Shown here one piece after another: positions 51,801-62,189 of a DNA stretch of 64,000 bases (positions within the stretch are counted from its first letter, which is position 1; the number at the start of each line of letters is the position of its first letter). The notes under the pieces were generated by a model that was not told the origin of the DNA, made no database searches, and saw only the letters and a list, made by a program, of their open reading frames with translations. The DNA lies in NCBI GenBank assembly GCA_004335635.1, contig QAXH01001886.1, forward strand, positions 62,001-126,000, given 5' to 3'. The stretch is from Chloromonas sp. AAM2. Taxonomy: Eukaryota > Chlorophyta > Chlorophyceae > Chlamydomonadales > Chlamydomonadaceae. The position numbers and the translations under genes are program-made.

Positions 51801-54055
51801 TCAAGGCGCGCACACAAGGGTGAGCGAGTCTGGCACACAGCGGCTCACTGTCACAGCCTCCGCCTGCCGCCAGCTCAAGGGTTAGCCGGCTGCTGCCGGC
51901 TCACTGGCACAGTCTCTGCCTGCCGCCAGGCCAAGGATTAGCCGCCTGCCACCGGCTCACTGACACAGCCTCGATGCATGTTTTATGTTCACGCCAGGGT
52001 GCGGAATGTCAGTCAGTGGCATTTGAAATGTCAGCTGCTATAAGCAGCTGTACAGCAGTGTTTCAGTCTTGGGGTGATGGTGTACGTGTCTGACTGGCTG
52101 GTGCTTGATTGAATGATTCCAGTTGTCTGCCCTTAATCTGCTCGCACTGGGCGTCTCAGCTCGCGATGAGCACATCACTAGCCAGCCTGTGACGGCTCCG
52201 TTCCAACAAGGTGTTCCGCTTTCCCGTTTTAACAAGGGTGCATTGATGCTCATGTTCGAGCATGTGAAGGGCGGGTTGCTGCGTGATTGGGGCAGTTGAT
52301 GTCACCCAGGTGCCACCACTTTTCAGCCATCCAGTCATGGGGGCGACCGTGTGTGTAGGTATGCAAGCTTTGACTACGAACCGGGTGACTACCGGCCCGC
52401 AGAGCTCCAACGATTGGACATCCTGGCGCATGGCAAGCCTGTGGATGCGCTGGCTAGGCTTGTGCACAAGGTATGAGCCAAGGCATAGGGCACAGCGCGA
52501 TGTGGTGACGGACTAGCAGAGTCAAACTAACTAAGCTAAGACAGAGGACACAGCGACCAGGGAGTTTGAAGTAACTAGCTAACATTGTGTGTGGAAGCAT
52601 ATGCAGGTAGTGCTGACATTTACATTGCGTGAGATAAGCTCAAGATGGTTAGAGGTGGTTTTTGCTTGTGCGAGACAGTGTGTTCTGTATGCTGTGTGCA
52701 AGCAGGATGACATTGTGACTGTCGGCCGCGCTCTTGTTGCAAAAATGAAGGAGCTGCTCAGCAGGCAGCAGTTCGAGGTCATTCTCCAGGCAACGGCCAA
52801 CGGCAAGATCATTGCTAGAGAAACTCTCAAGGCCATGCGCAAGGTGAACACGGAGGTTGGCCTAGGGCTGATTCAGATCATGAGCACATGAAAGGTGTGC
52901 ACGTTCAGTGCAGAAAGTGACTGTCTGGCGACCGCACAGTGAAAGCCAGATGCATACCGGGTAGCTCTCTGCCAGCCATTAGAAAGAAAGAAAGAGGACG
53001 CCGGTTGGCGTAAGTAAGGAGGCCGGGCAGTTAAGCCCAACCCCCAAGCAACATCAAAGTTGGTTCACCCTACCCCCTTTCCCTCTTTCTCTTGCCATTT
53101 CTATACCGCCCGGCCCATTGGGATGTCCTGGTACCACTCCTCTCTTGCTCCAATTGCCTCCTTGTCACCGTAATCAAGTGCACGAACACCGCTGCATTGC
53201 GCACTAACTTGCCTGTAAGGGTTTTCACCTGGCTCTCAGTGGTTCCCATGCCCGTCAGGAGGGTTCCCAAGGAAATGTACACTGACCCGCCGTGACCTAG
53301 CGGAATGCAGTAGGTCTGCTTGGTGAATTCAACAGAGAAGCCTAGCTTCGTGAGGGTCGCAACTAGGTCAGCGTGCTGCAGCTCCTTCTCATCCCGCTTG
53401 GCGTCGGGCATGGTGTCTGCACAGTACCCCACTTCTATTAGGACAATGGGCTGCCCTGCTGGCAGCCTACCTCCTTGGTCTAGGTCAGCCAGTGTCTGTC
53501 CCGGCAGGACCATGATGGCTTCTGCCAGCCATTACTTCTATCTTCTGCCTTTGCGTTTTGTTTTGATTACACCCGAGATCAGGGTCAAGTTAGGTGAGAT
53601 GGAAGTTCTTCACCAGCACGGTGAGATAGAGGGGGCAACTCCTAAGAAGTGGACCCTAACGCCAGCAGCCACTGGTTGGGGTTGCGGGTCCGAATCCCAC
53701 TAGGGGGAGGTATTGGATAGCTCTGATCGGGGGGCATGGGTGGCCCCACATGCTGGTGGGGCACATGTAGCTCGGCGTCCTTAATCACGCTGACCGGCGT
53801 CCTCTTTACTTTACTTTTTACTTTACTTTGTACGGATTGTGTCCCTGCTTTTGCATTACTTGTAAGCATCCGCTGGCAAAGACCACACTCTGTTCTGTTG
53901 CAATGCAGGATGTGACTGCCAAGTGTTATGGCGGCGACATTACACGCAAGCGTAAACTGCTGGAAAAACAGAAGGAGGGCAAAAACCGCATGAAGCGCTT
54001 AGGGAACATTGATGTGCCCGCATCAGCGTTCCCTGAGCTGATGCGCACTCGCTGA
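45884..54055 (+). CDS. GUF1: Translation GTPase GUF1/LepA (EF4), probably mitochondrial
   Basis: Ribosome-bound GTPase that back-translocates or remodels stalled ribosomes. Exons: 45884(?)-46327, 46607-46717, 46967-47029, 47429-47501, 47597-47697, 47893-47968, 48439-48556, 48774-48873, 49123-49220, 49529-49586, 49752-49892, 50093-50172, 50445-50535, 50793-50873, 51196-51261, 51569-51819, 52359-52470, 52706-52843 and 53909-54055. G motifs are [22 protein letters not shown] and SAK. LepA-specific parts are [15 protein letters not shown] and the C-terminal [31 protein letters not shown] and LNDASV resemble mitochondrial GUF1 more than plastid LepA (judged from memory). The first exon, a possible targeting peptide, is uncertain in its start and may contain an unseen intron. 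Oddities are a GC-AG intron after 47968, an Ala/Gly/Glu insert in the exon at 51569, and a 1-kb retroelement-bearing last intron. Full length is about 782 residues. Confidence 0.92.
48261..48298. repeat. Short tandem duplication in a GUF1 intron
   Basis: GCTGCCATCGTTCCGTAT is present twice head to tail within the intron 47969-48438. The same intron has ATACACATCGC duplicated at about 48052-48080. Confidence 0.8.
51841..51974. repeat. 56-bp tandem repeat in a GUF1 intron
   Basis: Two full 56-base units (51841-51896 and 51897-51952) and about 22 bases of a third begin with CGGCTCACTG and contain GCCTGCCGCCAG. They lie just after the donor at 51820. Confidence 0.85.
52982..53520 (-). mobile_element. 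5'-truncated non-LTR retrotransposon (LINE) fragment
   Basis: A 539-base segment is flanked by the perfect 14-base direct repeat TCTGCCAGCCATTA (52968-52981 and 53521-53534), which looks like a target-site duplication. On the minus strand an open frame enters at 53513 and runs to about 53070. It contains [13 protein letters not shown] sequence ([18 protein letters not shown]), GHGGSVY and a basic end ([11 protein letters not shown]). This order resembles a C-terminal domain I know from algal LINE-type reverse-transcriptase polyproteins. The minus-strand 3' end runs into a CTTT simple-repeat tail. The N-terminal part is missing, as expected from 5' truncation. It sits in the last intron of GUF1, antisense to the gene. 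The LINE identity is recalled from pattern only. Confidence 0.6.
53535..53830 (+). mobile_element. Probable SINE sharing the 3' tail of the neighbouring LINE
   Basis: Ends on the plus strand in ACCGGCGTCCTCTTT (53793-53807) and an ACTTT-rich simple repeat. The same 15 bases, inverted, form the 3' end of the LINE fragment at 52991-53005, with similarity extending about 15 bases further inwards. At 53681-53700 the sequence GGTCCGAATCC resembles the polymerase III B box of a tRNA T-arm. A convincing A box was not found, so the SINE reading is tentative. An alternative is that the two tails are terminal inverted repeats of one 817-base DNA element (52991-53807). Confidence 0.45.
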
Positions 54056-55024
54056 GAAGGGTTGAATATCGTTTGCTGAGTTGAGTCAGTCTTCTTTTTC
54101 TTTGCCTTTTTTCTGATTGCATAACGATCTGAGATGCGTCTGCTGGTACTTCTCTGGTTCCTGCCTGATGGCCCAATGCGGAATGTTCTCACTCTTTGAT
54201 TTGAGTGGGCATACACACACAGGCCTTTCAAGCAACACACATGAATTTACAAAGACGTAGGGCTCAGGCAGAGCTGTCGCCCAAAAAGAAGTGACAAGAA
54301 CTTTATTGACACCTTGTGATTGTGAAAATCGTACACCAAGGTCTTGGCCACATCCAAGATTGCAGCACCGACATAGATGGGTTTGTTTAGGTATACCGCT
54401 CTTGTATATGTTGGTGCTACTCCGCCTTAGGACCCGAGCCAGCTTCTTCCCAAGGGCGTCGCCGTCACTTTCCAAAAATGAGATCACTGCGCAGACTAAT
54501 TCACGAAACGAGAGCAAAGTAGGCCAGAGCGATTTCCGTTTCCAATCGGTGCGTAATTTCAATTGTGTCAGTGTTTTGGTCCGGCCCGTCGTCCGGCCCG
54601 TCATGACAGCGCACATGGTAGCAGAGGCTGTCGGTATCCGTGAACAGCAGCCTGCAGCGCTCATGCCCATACTTCCAGTGGTACGCACAGAAAATGTCCC
54701 AGAACTGGCAAACTTCTTATGTCTAATCAATAGGTGAAGCCAAACAATCAAGTCAGTCGAGGCATGCCAATCAAGGTTCTCAAAAGCTGCAAAGTTTCCT
54801 TCTCATCAAAGCTGTTTCAAACCAAGTGTACCATCATACCATACCAGCAGTCTCATATGCCTGTCCCTGCCAAAGATGTCGCCCCAAATGGTACAAGTCC
54901 ACTTCACATGTTCAACGAGTCCCATTGACTCACGACTGCTTCATGTAAGCATCAATCAGGTAAGCATCGAAGTGTTGGCTGCCTGACTCAGTGGCAAGGC
55001 CGGACTGTCTTGCCCATGTTGCTT
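54056..55024. other. Intergenic DNA, partly polymerase-derived
   Basis: Lies between the convergent ends of GUF1 and the FYV7-like gene. Besides the polymerase relic, it contains minus-strand open sequence (54086-54751) that switches frame and matches nothing else I recognise. Confidence 0.5.
54560..54760 (-). pseudogene. Relic of a family-B DNA polymerase palm domain
   Basis: Read on the minus strand from 54713 to 54609 without a stop: VCQFWDIF, then KYGHERCRLLFTDTDSLCY. The DTDS motif, preceded by a hydrophobic strand, is the metal-binding motif C of family-B polymerases, and the context is closest to protein-primed polymerases of Polinton/Maverick-type elements and related algal viruses. 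About 40 bases upstream (minus sense) another frame reads FGFTY and LDI, matching the helix expected just before it, so a frameshift separates them. Downstream the frame stays open for some 35 residues before a stop. It is an isolated, broken fragment; the rest of the gene was not found. It may come from an integrated element or virus of the alga. Confidence 0.6.
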
Positions 55025-56080
55025 CTACTTGGCCTCATGCTGCAATGCGTTCAGAATCTTCTCCATGCGGAACCTCATAAGCGGCTGCCCAGTGCGTGTG
55101 CGCTTGAAGTATCGTTGCTTCTCAACCCGCCTGTGCTTCTGCACGCCACACACACAAAGCACATGCCGTCACGAAAACCAGACACATTACCACACAGCAG
55201 ATATCAAGCGGTAGTATTAATAGTGAGCGATACCATACTCTCAAACCAGCTCTGACGTGGCGTATCCGGTGTGTTATCCTTTGGTCAGTGCATCTTGTTG
55301 AATGCTTGAGTCTGGCCTTACCTGCGCTTGCTGTACCTCCGCTTGCCGCTGAGCCTGAATCTGCATCGCCTGCATCAGCAGCGCGAGGGGCAAGCTGAGG
55401 ATGTGAACAAAGCACAGTGTTTAGTATAGCACTGCTTAGATACGGATTATCATTAATGAACTATAGCAAGCTAACAACATGTTGAATCATGTGCACCTGA
55501 CAGGCCCTGACCTCCAGTCAGAAACGCCAATAAACTGCCCAACGAGTCACTCTGCAACGTTTAACGTTTAACGTGCAAAAGCAAATGACAGCCTGTAGTC
55601 CGGAACTGCCTGACATGCTTTTCTTGACATGCATTTCACTAACATGTAGGTTAGCTTGCAATTCGATGCCACGGCCTGTGCCTACACTGCCCTGAAATAC
55701 AGCAGTCCCTGACATGCGACCTAGTGACAGATGGTGTCAAAGCAAGTGGTGCAAGCTGACTGTTGTATAAACGCACCTGCTGCTTTTGCTTTGCTGAAGC
55801 ATCACGCTGTGCATGCTGCTCATCCAACAGCCGCTGCATGCGTGAAGGCGGTCGCCGCCCCTGTTGCTGCTTCGCTGCATTCTTGCTTCCGTTTGCTGGC
55901 ACACCCTCATCACCTGCCTCTTCTTCTTGCTGTGCTGTAACTGGCTTTTGATGCTTGGCTGAGGGCGCCAGAGATGCTTGAACGGGCTTCTTGCCGGATT
56001 GCTCTAGTGATGCGTGCACGCCTGGCTTTCTGGGCTTGATTGATGCTTGCTGCAGTTCTTGGTGCCGCTTTTGCTGCTGT

Positions 56081-56113
<33 letters not shown>

Positions 56114-56687
56114 GACTGTTCTCGTTGCCGTTTGGCTGCAGGCTGCGCCTGAGGTTCGCCATGGTCAGAATGGTGAGGCGCACTGCCTTCCATTAATTCA
56201 TCAGCCTGCACCTCAGCGTCCTGTTGTGCTCCATGTTCTGCCCGCCTCCGCTTCTTACCTGGGGGTGCTGCGTGTGAGGCTGTTGTAGCTGGCTGTTGGT
56301 CTGCATCCCCAACAAAGAACTGATCTTCCAATTCTGCAACCTGCAATTGACGTCACACAAGGCTGTGAATTGTTCATGTCACCTCTTTCCACTGTTGAAG
56401 CATGCCATCTACACGCCAATCAACTGCAGGTTATGGCGCCTCGTTTGATCAAATGTGGCATCTGCAATGGTGCACCCAACGCTCACCCGGTCTCTGACTT
56501 GAACAGTGCTTGGCGCCCCTGGCTTGCCCTGGCCTCCTTCCAGCCTGTGCAAGAGGCGCTTGTACTTGCCAACCTTGTTGAGCTTCTTCAAGTGCTGCTT
56601 CTTGAGGATTTCCCTCTTGTTGTGCGAACTCTTCTTTGCAGCAGCAAACTTTTCCAAGCTAAGGGCGGCTGCGTGAGGTTGCTTCAT
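55025..56687 (-). CDS. FYV7/TAP26 (CCDC59)-like rRNA-processing protein
   Basis: Nucleolar basic protein expected to act in small-subunit pre-rRNA maturation. Minus-strand exons 56687-56487, 56340-55777, 55369-55322 and 55138-55025 join in phase 0 to 308 residues. The N-terminus has KREILKKQHLKKLNKVGKYK. The middle (about 68-255) is disordered, Gln/Ala/Lys-rich, with a run of ten Gln. The C-terminus KHRRVEKQRYFKRTRTGQPL followed by MRF is the family's diagnostic end (basic stretch, then GQP and a hydrophobic residue). The acceptor at 55369 could instead lie 24 bases upstream, in phase. The family call rests on the two ends only. Confidence 0.78.
56083..56112. repeat. (CTG)10 microsatellite coding for poly-Gln
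   Basis: Ten uninterrupted CTG units on the plus strand are read on the minus strand as CAG and give ten glutamines in the FYV7-like protein. Confidence 0.95.
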
Positions 56688-56912
56688 GACGAAGCCTCAA
56701 CGCCTGGCTCAGTTATCAGAACGGGACACGATTTGCAAGCCAGCAGCTGTGTTGGCCGCGCTGAAGCAGCCCGGCAACTCAATGCGAGTTGTGGCGTTTC
56801 TCAAAATCCGACATCTGCGCTTCTCTCGCACTTCGTCTTCTTCGCGCTATTCAAGCAAGAAGAGGAATACCAAGGCAATCTTGGCTCTACTAATACTAAC
56901 GTACAAGCTCAG

Positions 56913-57975
56913 ATGATGTACCGTACCATTGCTACTGTCCTTCTGCTGGCCTTCTGCTTGACGGCTTGCAATGCTGCTATGCACGATGGTCGTCAGGGTT
57001 TGAAGGTGAAGAGCATGTGCCAGAGGTTGAGTTTGCGTGTGCCTTTGCCTAGGACAAGTGCCCTGCAGCCTGTCGGTAAACAGCACCAAACTCGTACTGA
57101 ACAGCACTCATTTGAGCACATGCAACTTGAATGCAACACATGCCAGTAGCGCAACGGCCTGCCCATTCGGATACTAACCCCAACCTAGCCTGATGTGAGA
57201 CAGCCTGTACGGTTCTGAACAGAACATAAGAGTCATGATAGCAGGCAAGGTTCTGAGGCATTTGCTTAGTTTGGTGACGTCTTACAGAGCATGTCTCTGG
57301 TTGATTTGACGCCTGAGGTTGCACCGCACGTAGAACGTTATCTACCTCAACAGTTCCAACCTGCTCCTCTGTTCAGGCTGCTGGCTTGTCGCATGAAGAC
57401 ATTGAGCAATACGTCCAGCATGCCAACCCAGAGCGGCTTGTGCAGCATCACATGAAAAAGGACGAAATTCACGACCACCCAGAAGTGAACGACTTTCTAG
57501 CCTGGAAGAAGCGTACACAGGTGTGGGTCGTCATAAACAGGCTGGCTGGTGGGAAGCCTGTTTCAAGTGGAAATTTGTTTCACAGCTTGGCCCTTGCATA
57601 GCTAGAGGTACACTACGTGCAGCCCGCATGCATGCAGCCATGCAGCCAGTTTACTCCTGTTTGGATCAGAACTGAAGTGGGGTTTGGACCCGCATCTGCC
57701 ACGGTTGTGCTCCGTTTCACAGCTCGCAACCTGGCAGAGAGCTGGCAGCCTGGTTAGGCTGCGAAACCAGTCATACTTTGTTGAACCATTTGACGGTTGG
57801 ACAGGGTCCAAAAGTAGAGAACGTAGAGTGCATTACCTCTCGACCATTCCTGTTTGCTCTGCAGGAGGAGCATCCGCACACAGCCACAGCATGGACTGGC
57901 AAGATTCCCAATGAATTCGTCCACCACGTCTTGAATCATGAGTTTGCAAAAGATGACATTGTGAACGAGCTTTAG
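56913..57975 (+). CDS. Small predicted secreted protein, function unknown
   Basis: Exons 56913-57005, 57377-57520 and 57865-57975 join in phase 0 to 115 residues. The acceptor before 57377 has a good pyrimidine tract. Residues 1-22 (MMYRTIATVLLLAFCLTACNAA) have a short basic start, a hydrophobic core and small residues at the end, a typical signal peptide. The mature part is His/Glu/Asp-rich (LSHEDIEQYVQHANPERL, HDHPEVNDFLAWKKR, NEFVHHVLNHEFAKDD) and probably helical, with one Trp pair and no Cys. I do not recognise a family. Its start lies 225 bases from the divergent FYV7-like start. Confidence 0.6.
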
Positions 57976-59191
57976 GTGCACATAGAATGAGCAACATCAC
58001 GCGGCAACGTTCACAGCTGGGTCACTTATTGCAGTTCTAGATGCCTACTGTGACCTGACGGCTGTCTATTTTTGCGTCATATACTCTGTTTGCTAGACTG
58101 TATTCACGCATGAATACGTCCTGCATAGTTGACCCTCACACTTGCATGTCGGGCTGTGGGATGAGACCATGCCTGTGGAACCACAGCTGACCGGTGTGAC
58201 AGTGCGAGTCCTTTGCTGTCACTCTAAGCCCGTGTTTGCTCAAGTGTATTGTTCCTGGACTTTATGTTGCTGAAATGCAAGATGCCAACCCCTGTGCGTG
58301 TTGGCGTGGCTGGGGCTTTCACTTGACTGTTCAGTTGCATGCTTGGCTTTGCGTGGGTGGTACACCCCAGTAATTCACACCAGTTTTCATTGCCATTACC
58401 ATTGAATCGAACACAAGTCCTCTTTGGGTTGACTGGCTTGGACGACACGCTTCGGAACCGCCTCAGAAGGGCAGTTGATAAGGGCTGGCATCAGGAGAGT
58501 GGGCCAGCCCAGCATACAGTGACGTCGTTGCTGCTGGCTTCCATGAGAGCTGGTTGCAAATATCTCTCTGTTTTGCCAACTTTGCCATCTTTATGTGTGT
58601 GGTTCTTTTCCAATGACCGTGAGTGTTAGACGGTCTTAAGACGGTCGTCTGTATGTCTGTTGTGCGGGACACACAGACACACCAGACCCAACAGAAGAGC
58701 ATTACCACTGGTTTCAGTGCAAAACGCAAGAATTGTCCCAGAACTGGTAAACTTCTTCTTTCTTTTCAACACCCGTGTTACAACTTTTCGGACAACCTGT
58801 AATACACCAAGGCTAACGCCCCACACAGCGGAGTGGTGCTGGTCCGCAAAACTTGAGCGGAAGCTGAACTGGACCACCCATTGAAAACCCGCTTGAACTA
58901 TAATAATGACTACAAAACGCTGAACGCACAACAGACTGTCATCCCCATCATCGAATGAACCAGGGCATCAGCAAAAACGGCACATGGTACGTCCAAACAC
59001 TGACACATGCACGTCAGCCGGTGGCCTGCACATAGCTATATCTTAGTCACAGAGTCGACACCTTGACGGCAACTGCTCTGCTCGGTTGGATGCTTAGCTC
59101 CAGTTAGCTCTGAACCCGGCCTGCACTGCTGGGTGATCACAGTTGTGAAACCAGGGCTGGCAGGGGTGGCTGAGTAAAAGGTCTGGAGCGC
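57976..59191. other. Intergenic DNA with a second polymerase-like fragment
   Basis: Open frame 58339-58629 (+) is anonymous. Around 58700-58780, read on the minus strand, VYQFWDNSCVLH parallels VCQFWDIF of the relic at 54560, and the DNA TTGTCCCAGAACTGGTAAAC (58733-58752) is nearly the same as at 54695-54713. Similarity is too short for a separate gene call. Confidence 0.45.
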
Positions 59192-61190
59192 TTAATCCTT
59201 GGCCACATAGCCGTAGTACTGCAGCATAGGCACCTGTTGCAAAACGGCACGCCAGCCAGAGCACAAATGAGAGATGATAGCCAACCGTAGCTTGTAGCTG
59301 GTTTGCAAGCGATAGCCAAAGGCTGACCAAACATGCCAGTGCATAATAACTCCGTAGGCAACATTTCAATTAAAATCTTTTGCTAGTTATAGTTTGACCA
59401 GACTTGCTGCATGTTACCGTGACTCTGACCCGCGGCAGACAGACCCGTGTGACTCACCACCACTGCGATGACCAGCAGGGAGCCGACAACTGTGGCGGTG
59501 ACGCTCTTGCTCTTCTCCGTCTCCGCCTTGGTGCGGTACGTGCGCTTGCGGGTGTTATCAGCGCGCACAGGGCCCTCTGGGCAGCACACGTGCAGGCATA
59601 GTGATGGTTGAGTACGTGTACAGTACCGGTGACATGGACAGTATGCGGCCCTGCAGTTCAGAGGTCCTTGGCCGGCCAGTGCACCATTGCTATTGGCGCC
59701 GGGGGCACCAGGGGCAACAGCACCCCACAGGCCTAGCCGGTCCCCACAGTCGCTGAGCATGCATCGTGCCAGACACACAATGTATTGTACCAAAATAATG
59801 CCTATAAGTCAGACCAGCTCTACCCCTTTCCACGCCACAACACTGCAAAGGCCCTGGCCAGACACACGCCGCCCACCCTCCCAGCCGCCCACCTGGCACT
59901 GGCTGCCCCTTGAGCTGTGCTGCGATGCGGTCCACTGTGCTCTCCACCGTCAAGTTGTACTTCTCCTGCTCCGTGTAGATGGGGATCTGGTCGCCCACAA
60001 TGCTGTCCAGCAGGTCGTCCCCAACCGCTGAGAGGAAGCTGGACCCGCCCACAATGGCGCCCTCCTTGGCGGCCGTCACCACGAACAGGATGCCCTTCTT
60101 GTCGGCCTCAGCCTTGCTGTACCAGTTGTCAATGAGCTGGATACACACAAACAAATTGTGTGTGTTTGTGTACACGCGTTTGCACGCCCGTGCATGTGGA
60201 AAGAGAAGCGCAGTGTGCATGTGTGTTTGCATGTGTTTGCATGTGTTGTGCACGTGCGCGTGTGTGTATCAGTGTCAGTGTGTCATGATCCACCAACACA
60301 AATCCCGAAGGCCACAAGGAAGCCCCTCAGGCAAAGGCATAGGTGCTGCAGAAGCTGTGGGACAGCTGTGCGGCGCAATCACATACCATAACGGCTTCGG
60401 TTATGGTACTATGAAAACTGCTGGACGGAAAGCGGTGCTACATTACAGCGCATTTGTGCATGCAGGCCTGGTCATACCATTCCTCAGGCTAGGCATTCAC
60501 CTTGTCACCAAACGCAAATGCATCAGTCTCGTACTCCAGCTTGCGCACTGTCACGACCTCAACACGGTAGCCAGTTGATTCCTGTGGCAGATGAGGTAGC
60601 ATGGTGTGTTGCATGTGATGCACGTGACAGTTGCAAGGGATCTGCATAGAATGTCTGCCTTGGGTGTGCGCTGTAATAAATGCAAGCACGTGTACAGGAA
60701 GGCTGGAGTTGTCTGCGTACCAATGAGTATGACACCCCACTGCTGCTTGCATGGATTGCTTGGCTACTACATTCCTTCCATCCCCAATGCTGACCTCCAG
60801 ATCCCTGAGCTTCTTGTTCAGGTCATTCTTAGTGCTGACTGAAAGCACGCCGGCATCGTCCAAGTAGTAAGTTCCAGCTGCTGGGGTGGTCTCAGCCAAC
60901 AGGTCGAACTCGGAAGCAATCGCTGCACCAGAGAAGGCTGACATGCTCATTAGCGCCGCTGCTCCGAATGCTGACAAGCGCTGCCCCAAGGAGACTTGCT
61001 GAGAGCCCTACGGCATACATCGCAGTGTGCAAGCCACATTGGCCACAGAACATGCAGACGTTTTGGATACTTGGTTTGCTACACGAGCCTGTTTACGCAC
61101 CTGCTGCGCCTTGCACACCATTGCCGTGCGCCTGCAAACGCTGGGGCGGGATGTTGTCGCCCGCAGGCAGTTCATCTTTGAAAGTTGCAT
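59192..61190 (-). CDS. TPM-domain thylakoid protein, TLP18.3-like
   Basis: Relatives in plants are thylakoid-lumen acid phosphatases that help photosystem II repair. Minus-strand exons 61190-61101, 60998-60795, 60581-60501, 60136-59893, 59576-59458 and 59233-59192 join in frame to 259 residues. Residues 1-30 (MQLSKMNCLRATTSRPSVCR...) are Ser/Arg/Cys-rich like a stroma-targeting transit peptide. Residues 31-56 are hydrophobic and Ala/Met-rich and end AIAS, like a lumen-transfer signal. The TPM domain follows: YYLDDAGVLS, TGYRVEVVTVRKL, KGILFVVTAAKEGAIVGG and SIVGDQIP. Residues 228-250 (TVVGSLLVIAVVV) form one C-terminal membrane anchor, then YYGYVAKD. The long intron 60137-60500 holds a GT-rich tract (about 60140-60280). 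Phosphatase activity is assumed from the family. Confidence 0.9.
60140..60290. repeat. GT/TG-rich low-complexity tract in TPM-gene intron
   Basis: Contains TTTGCATGTG repeated in tandem near 60226-60246 and runs of TGTG. It is a simple-sequence tract without coding potential. Confidence 0.7.
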
Positions 61191-62180
61191 GCTGTTAGCT
61201 GACCCCGATAAAGAGATCCAGCCAGTTATCAATTTGTAATGATGGCAACAACTCCCGACGCCAATGCCATGCGGCGATGTGGAACAGCTAGGTGACGTCG
61301 GCCTCACACATTCTCACTTTTGTTTCTCTTTGACTTGATGCCAGCCATGCCTCTGTCGTCCTGGCTGCCTCTTGACCCTTCTTGCATCCCTTTCTCTAGT
61401 CTTTGACCTCAGCTTCTCCAGCAAAGCAGGAAACGGCAGAGAACCTAAACGTGTGTGTGGCCGGATTGGTCATCAAAGCTCAGGCGGTGAGCAACGCGAA
61501 CTTCCTGGACTCTTGGAATCCATTTTGACCCATGGCCTCATCACAAGGTGAACTGCAAACATCAATTCTGAGGCCAAGGTCGACTGTCGCATTTAGCCAT
61601 TGGCTGTATTGCCATGTACACAATACAGCACATGTGTCCTACCTGCCAACATGAACACTGAACAACTCGCCTAGCAGTCACAGGAAGTCCATGTATGATG
61701 TGCTCTTGGTGCTCAAAAGCATTGCGAGCATCACTTACGAGGAGGGAGTGCACACCATGAAGCACGTCCAACGCAATCATCAACCATTTGCACAAATTGC
61801 AAAATCTGCCCTATTAAAGGGGAATCCGGTCGTGTCAGCAAGGGTTGGTGAGGCCCTTGTGGCCATCACCCCACAGAACACCTTCCTGAAGCATACACGG
61901 ATTTGACAGGTCACAAGCGTTACTCTCACTCTGACGGCACTCTGACGGCACTCTGATACCATCGTCACCACACCTGCTGCTCCGGTCTGCTGTAGCCTGT
62001 GTTGACTAGACTGCTATTACTATGAGCATTTTCGCTTAGACAACACTTACCGGCCGGCACCCCAGCTATCATAGCACAGGTTGCAAACGCCACTGGCAGT
62101 CACGCCCTGTCCTCATCTTGCACCACTTCTGCAGTGGCTAGGCACCTGGGCTCCGTTCTCCGGCCCTTGCTTCCCAGACT
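61191..62180. other. Region upstream of the single-hybrid gene, unresolved
   Basis: Two exon-like stretches stand out. About 61430-61487 (+) reads KQETAENLNVCVAGLVIKAQ and is followed by a GTGAGC donor. 61691-61906 (+) reads ITYEEGVHTMKHVQRNH up to a stop and is well-composed but not recognised. They may be 5' exons of the next gene or part of an independent gene; no joined model could be defended. Confidence 0.4.
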
Positions 62181-62189
62181 CCACACCCA

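Noticed and set aside
52991..53807. A DNA transposon defined by 15-bp perfect inverted ends
   Set aside because: Kept only as an alternative. The 14-bp direct repeat around the inner 539 bases, the LINE-like protein piece and the simple-repeat tails fit two retroelements better.
56686..56916. Plus-strand open frame starting MTKPQRLAQLSERD, whose ATG overlaps the FYV7-like start codon
   Set aside because: It overlaps the divergent promoter, cannot be joined in phase with the downstream exons, and the frame with a signal peptide at 56913 explains those exons better.
57940..57975. C-terminal VNEL as an ER-retention signal
   Set aside because: The residues before the final Glu-Leu are Val-Asn, not the Lys/His-Asp needed for KDEL/HDEL recognition, so retention is not supported.
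60140..60290. Possible telomere-like or Z-DNA regulatory element (TG-rich)
   Set aside because: It is an ordinary simple-sequence tract in an intron with no telomeric TTTTAGGG-type unit.
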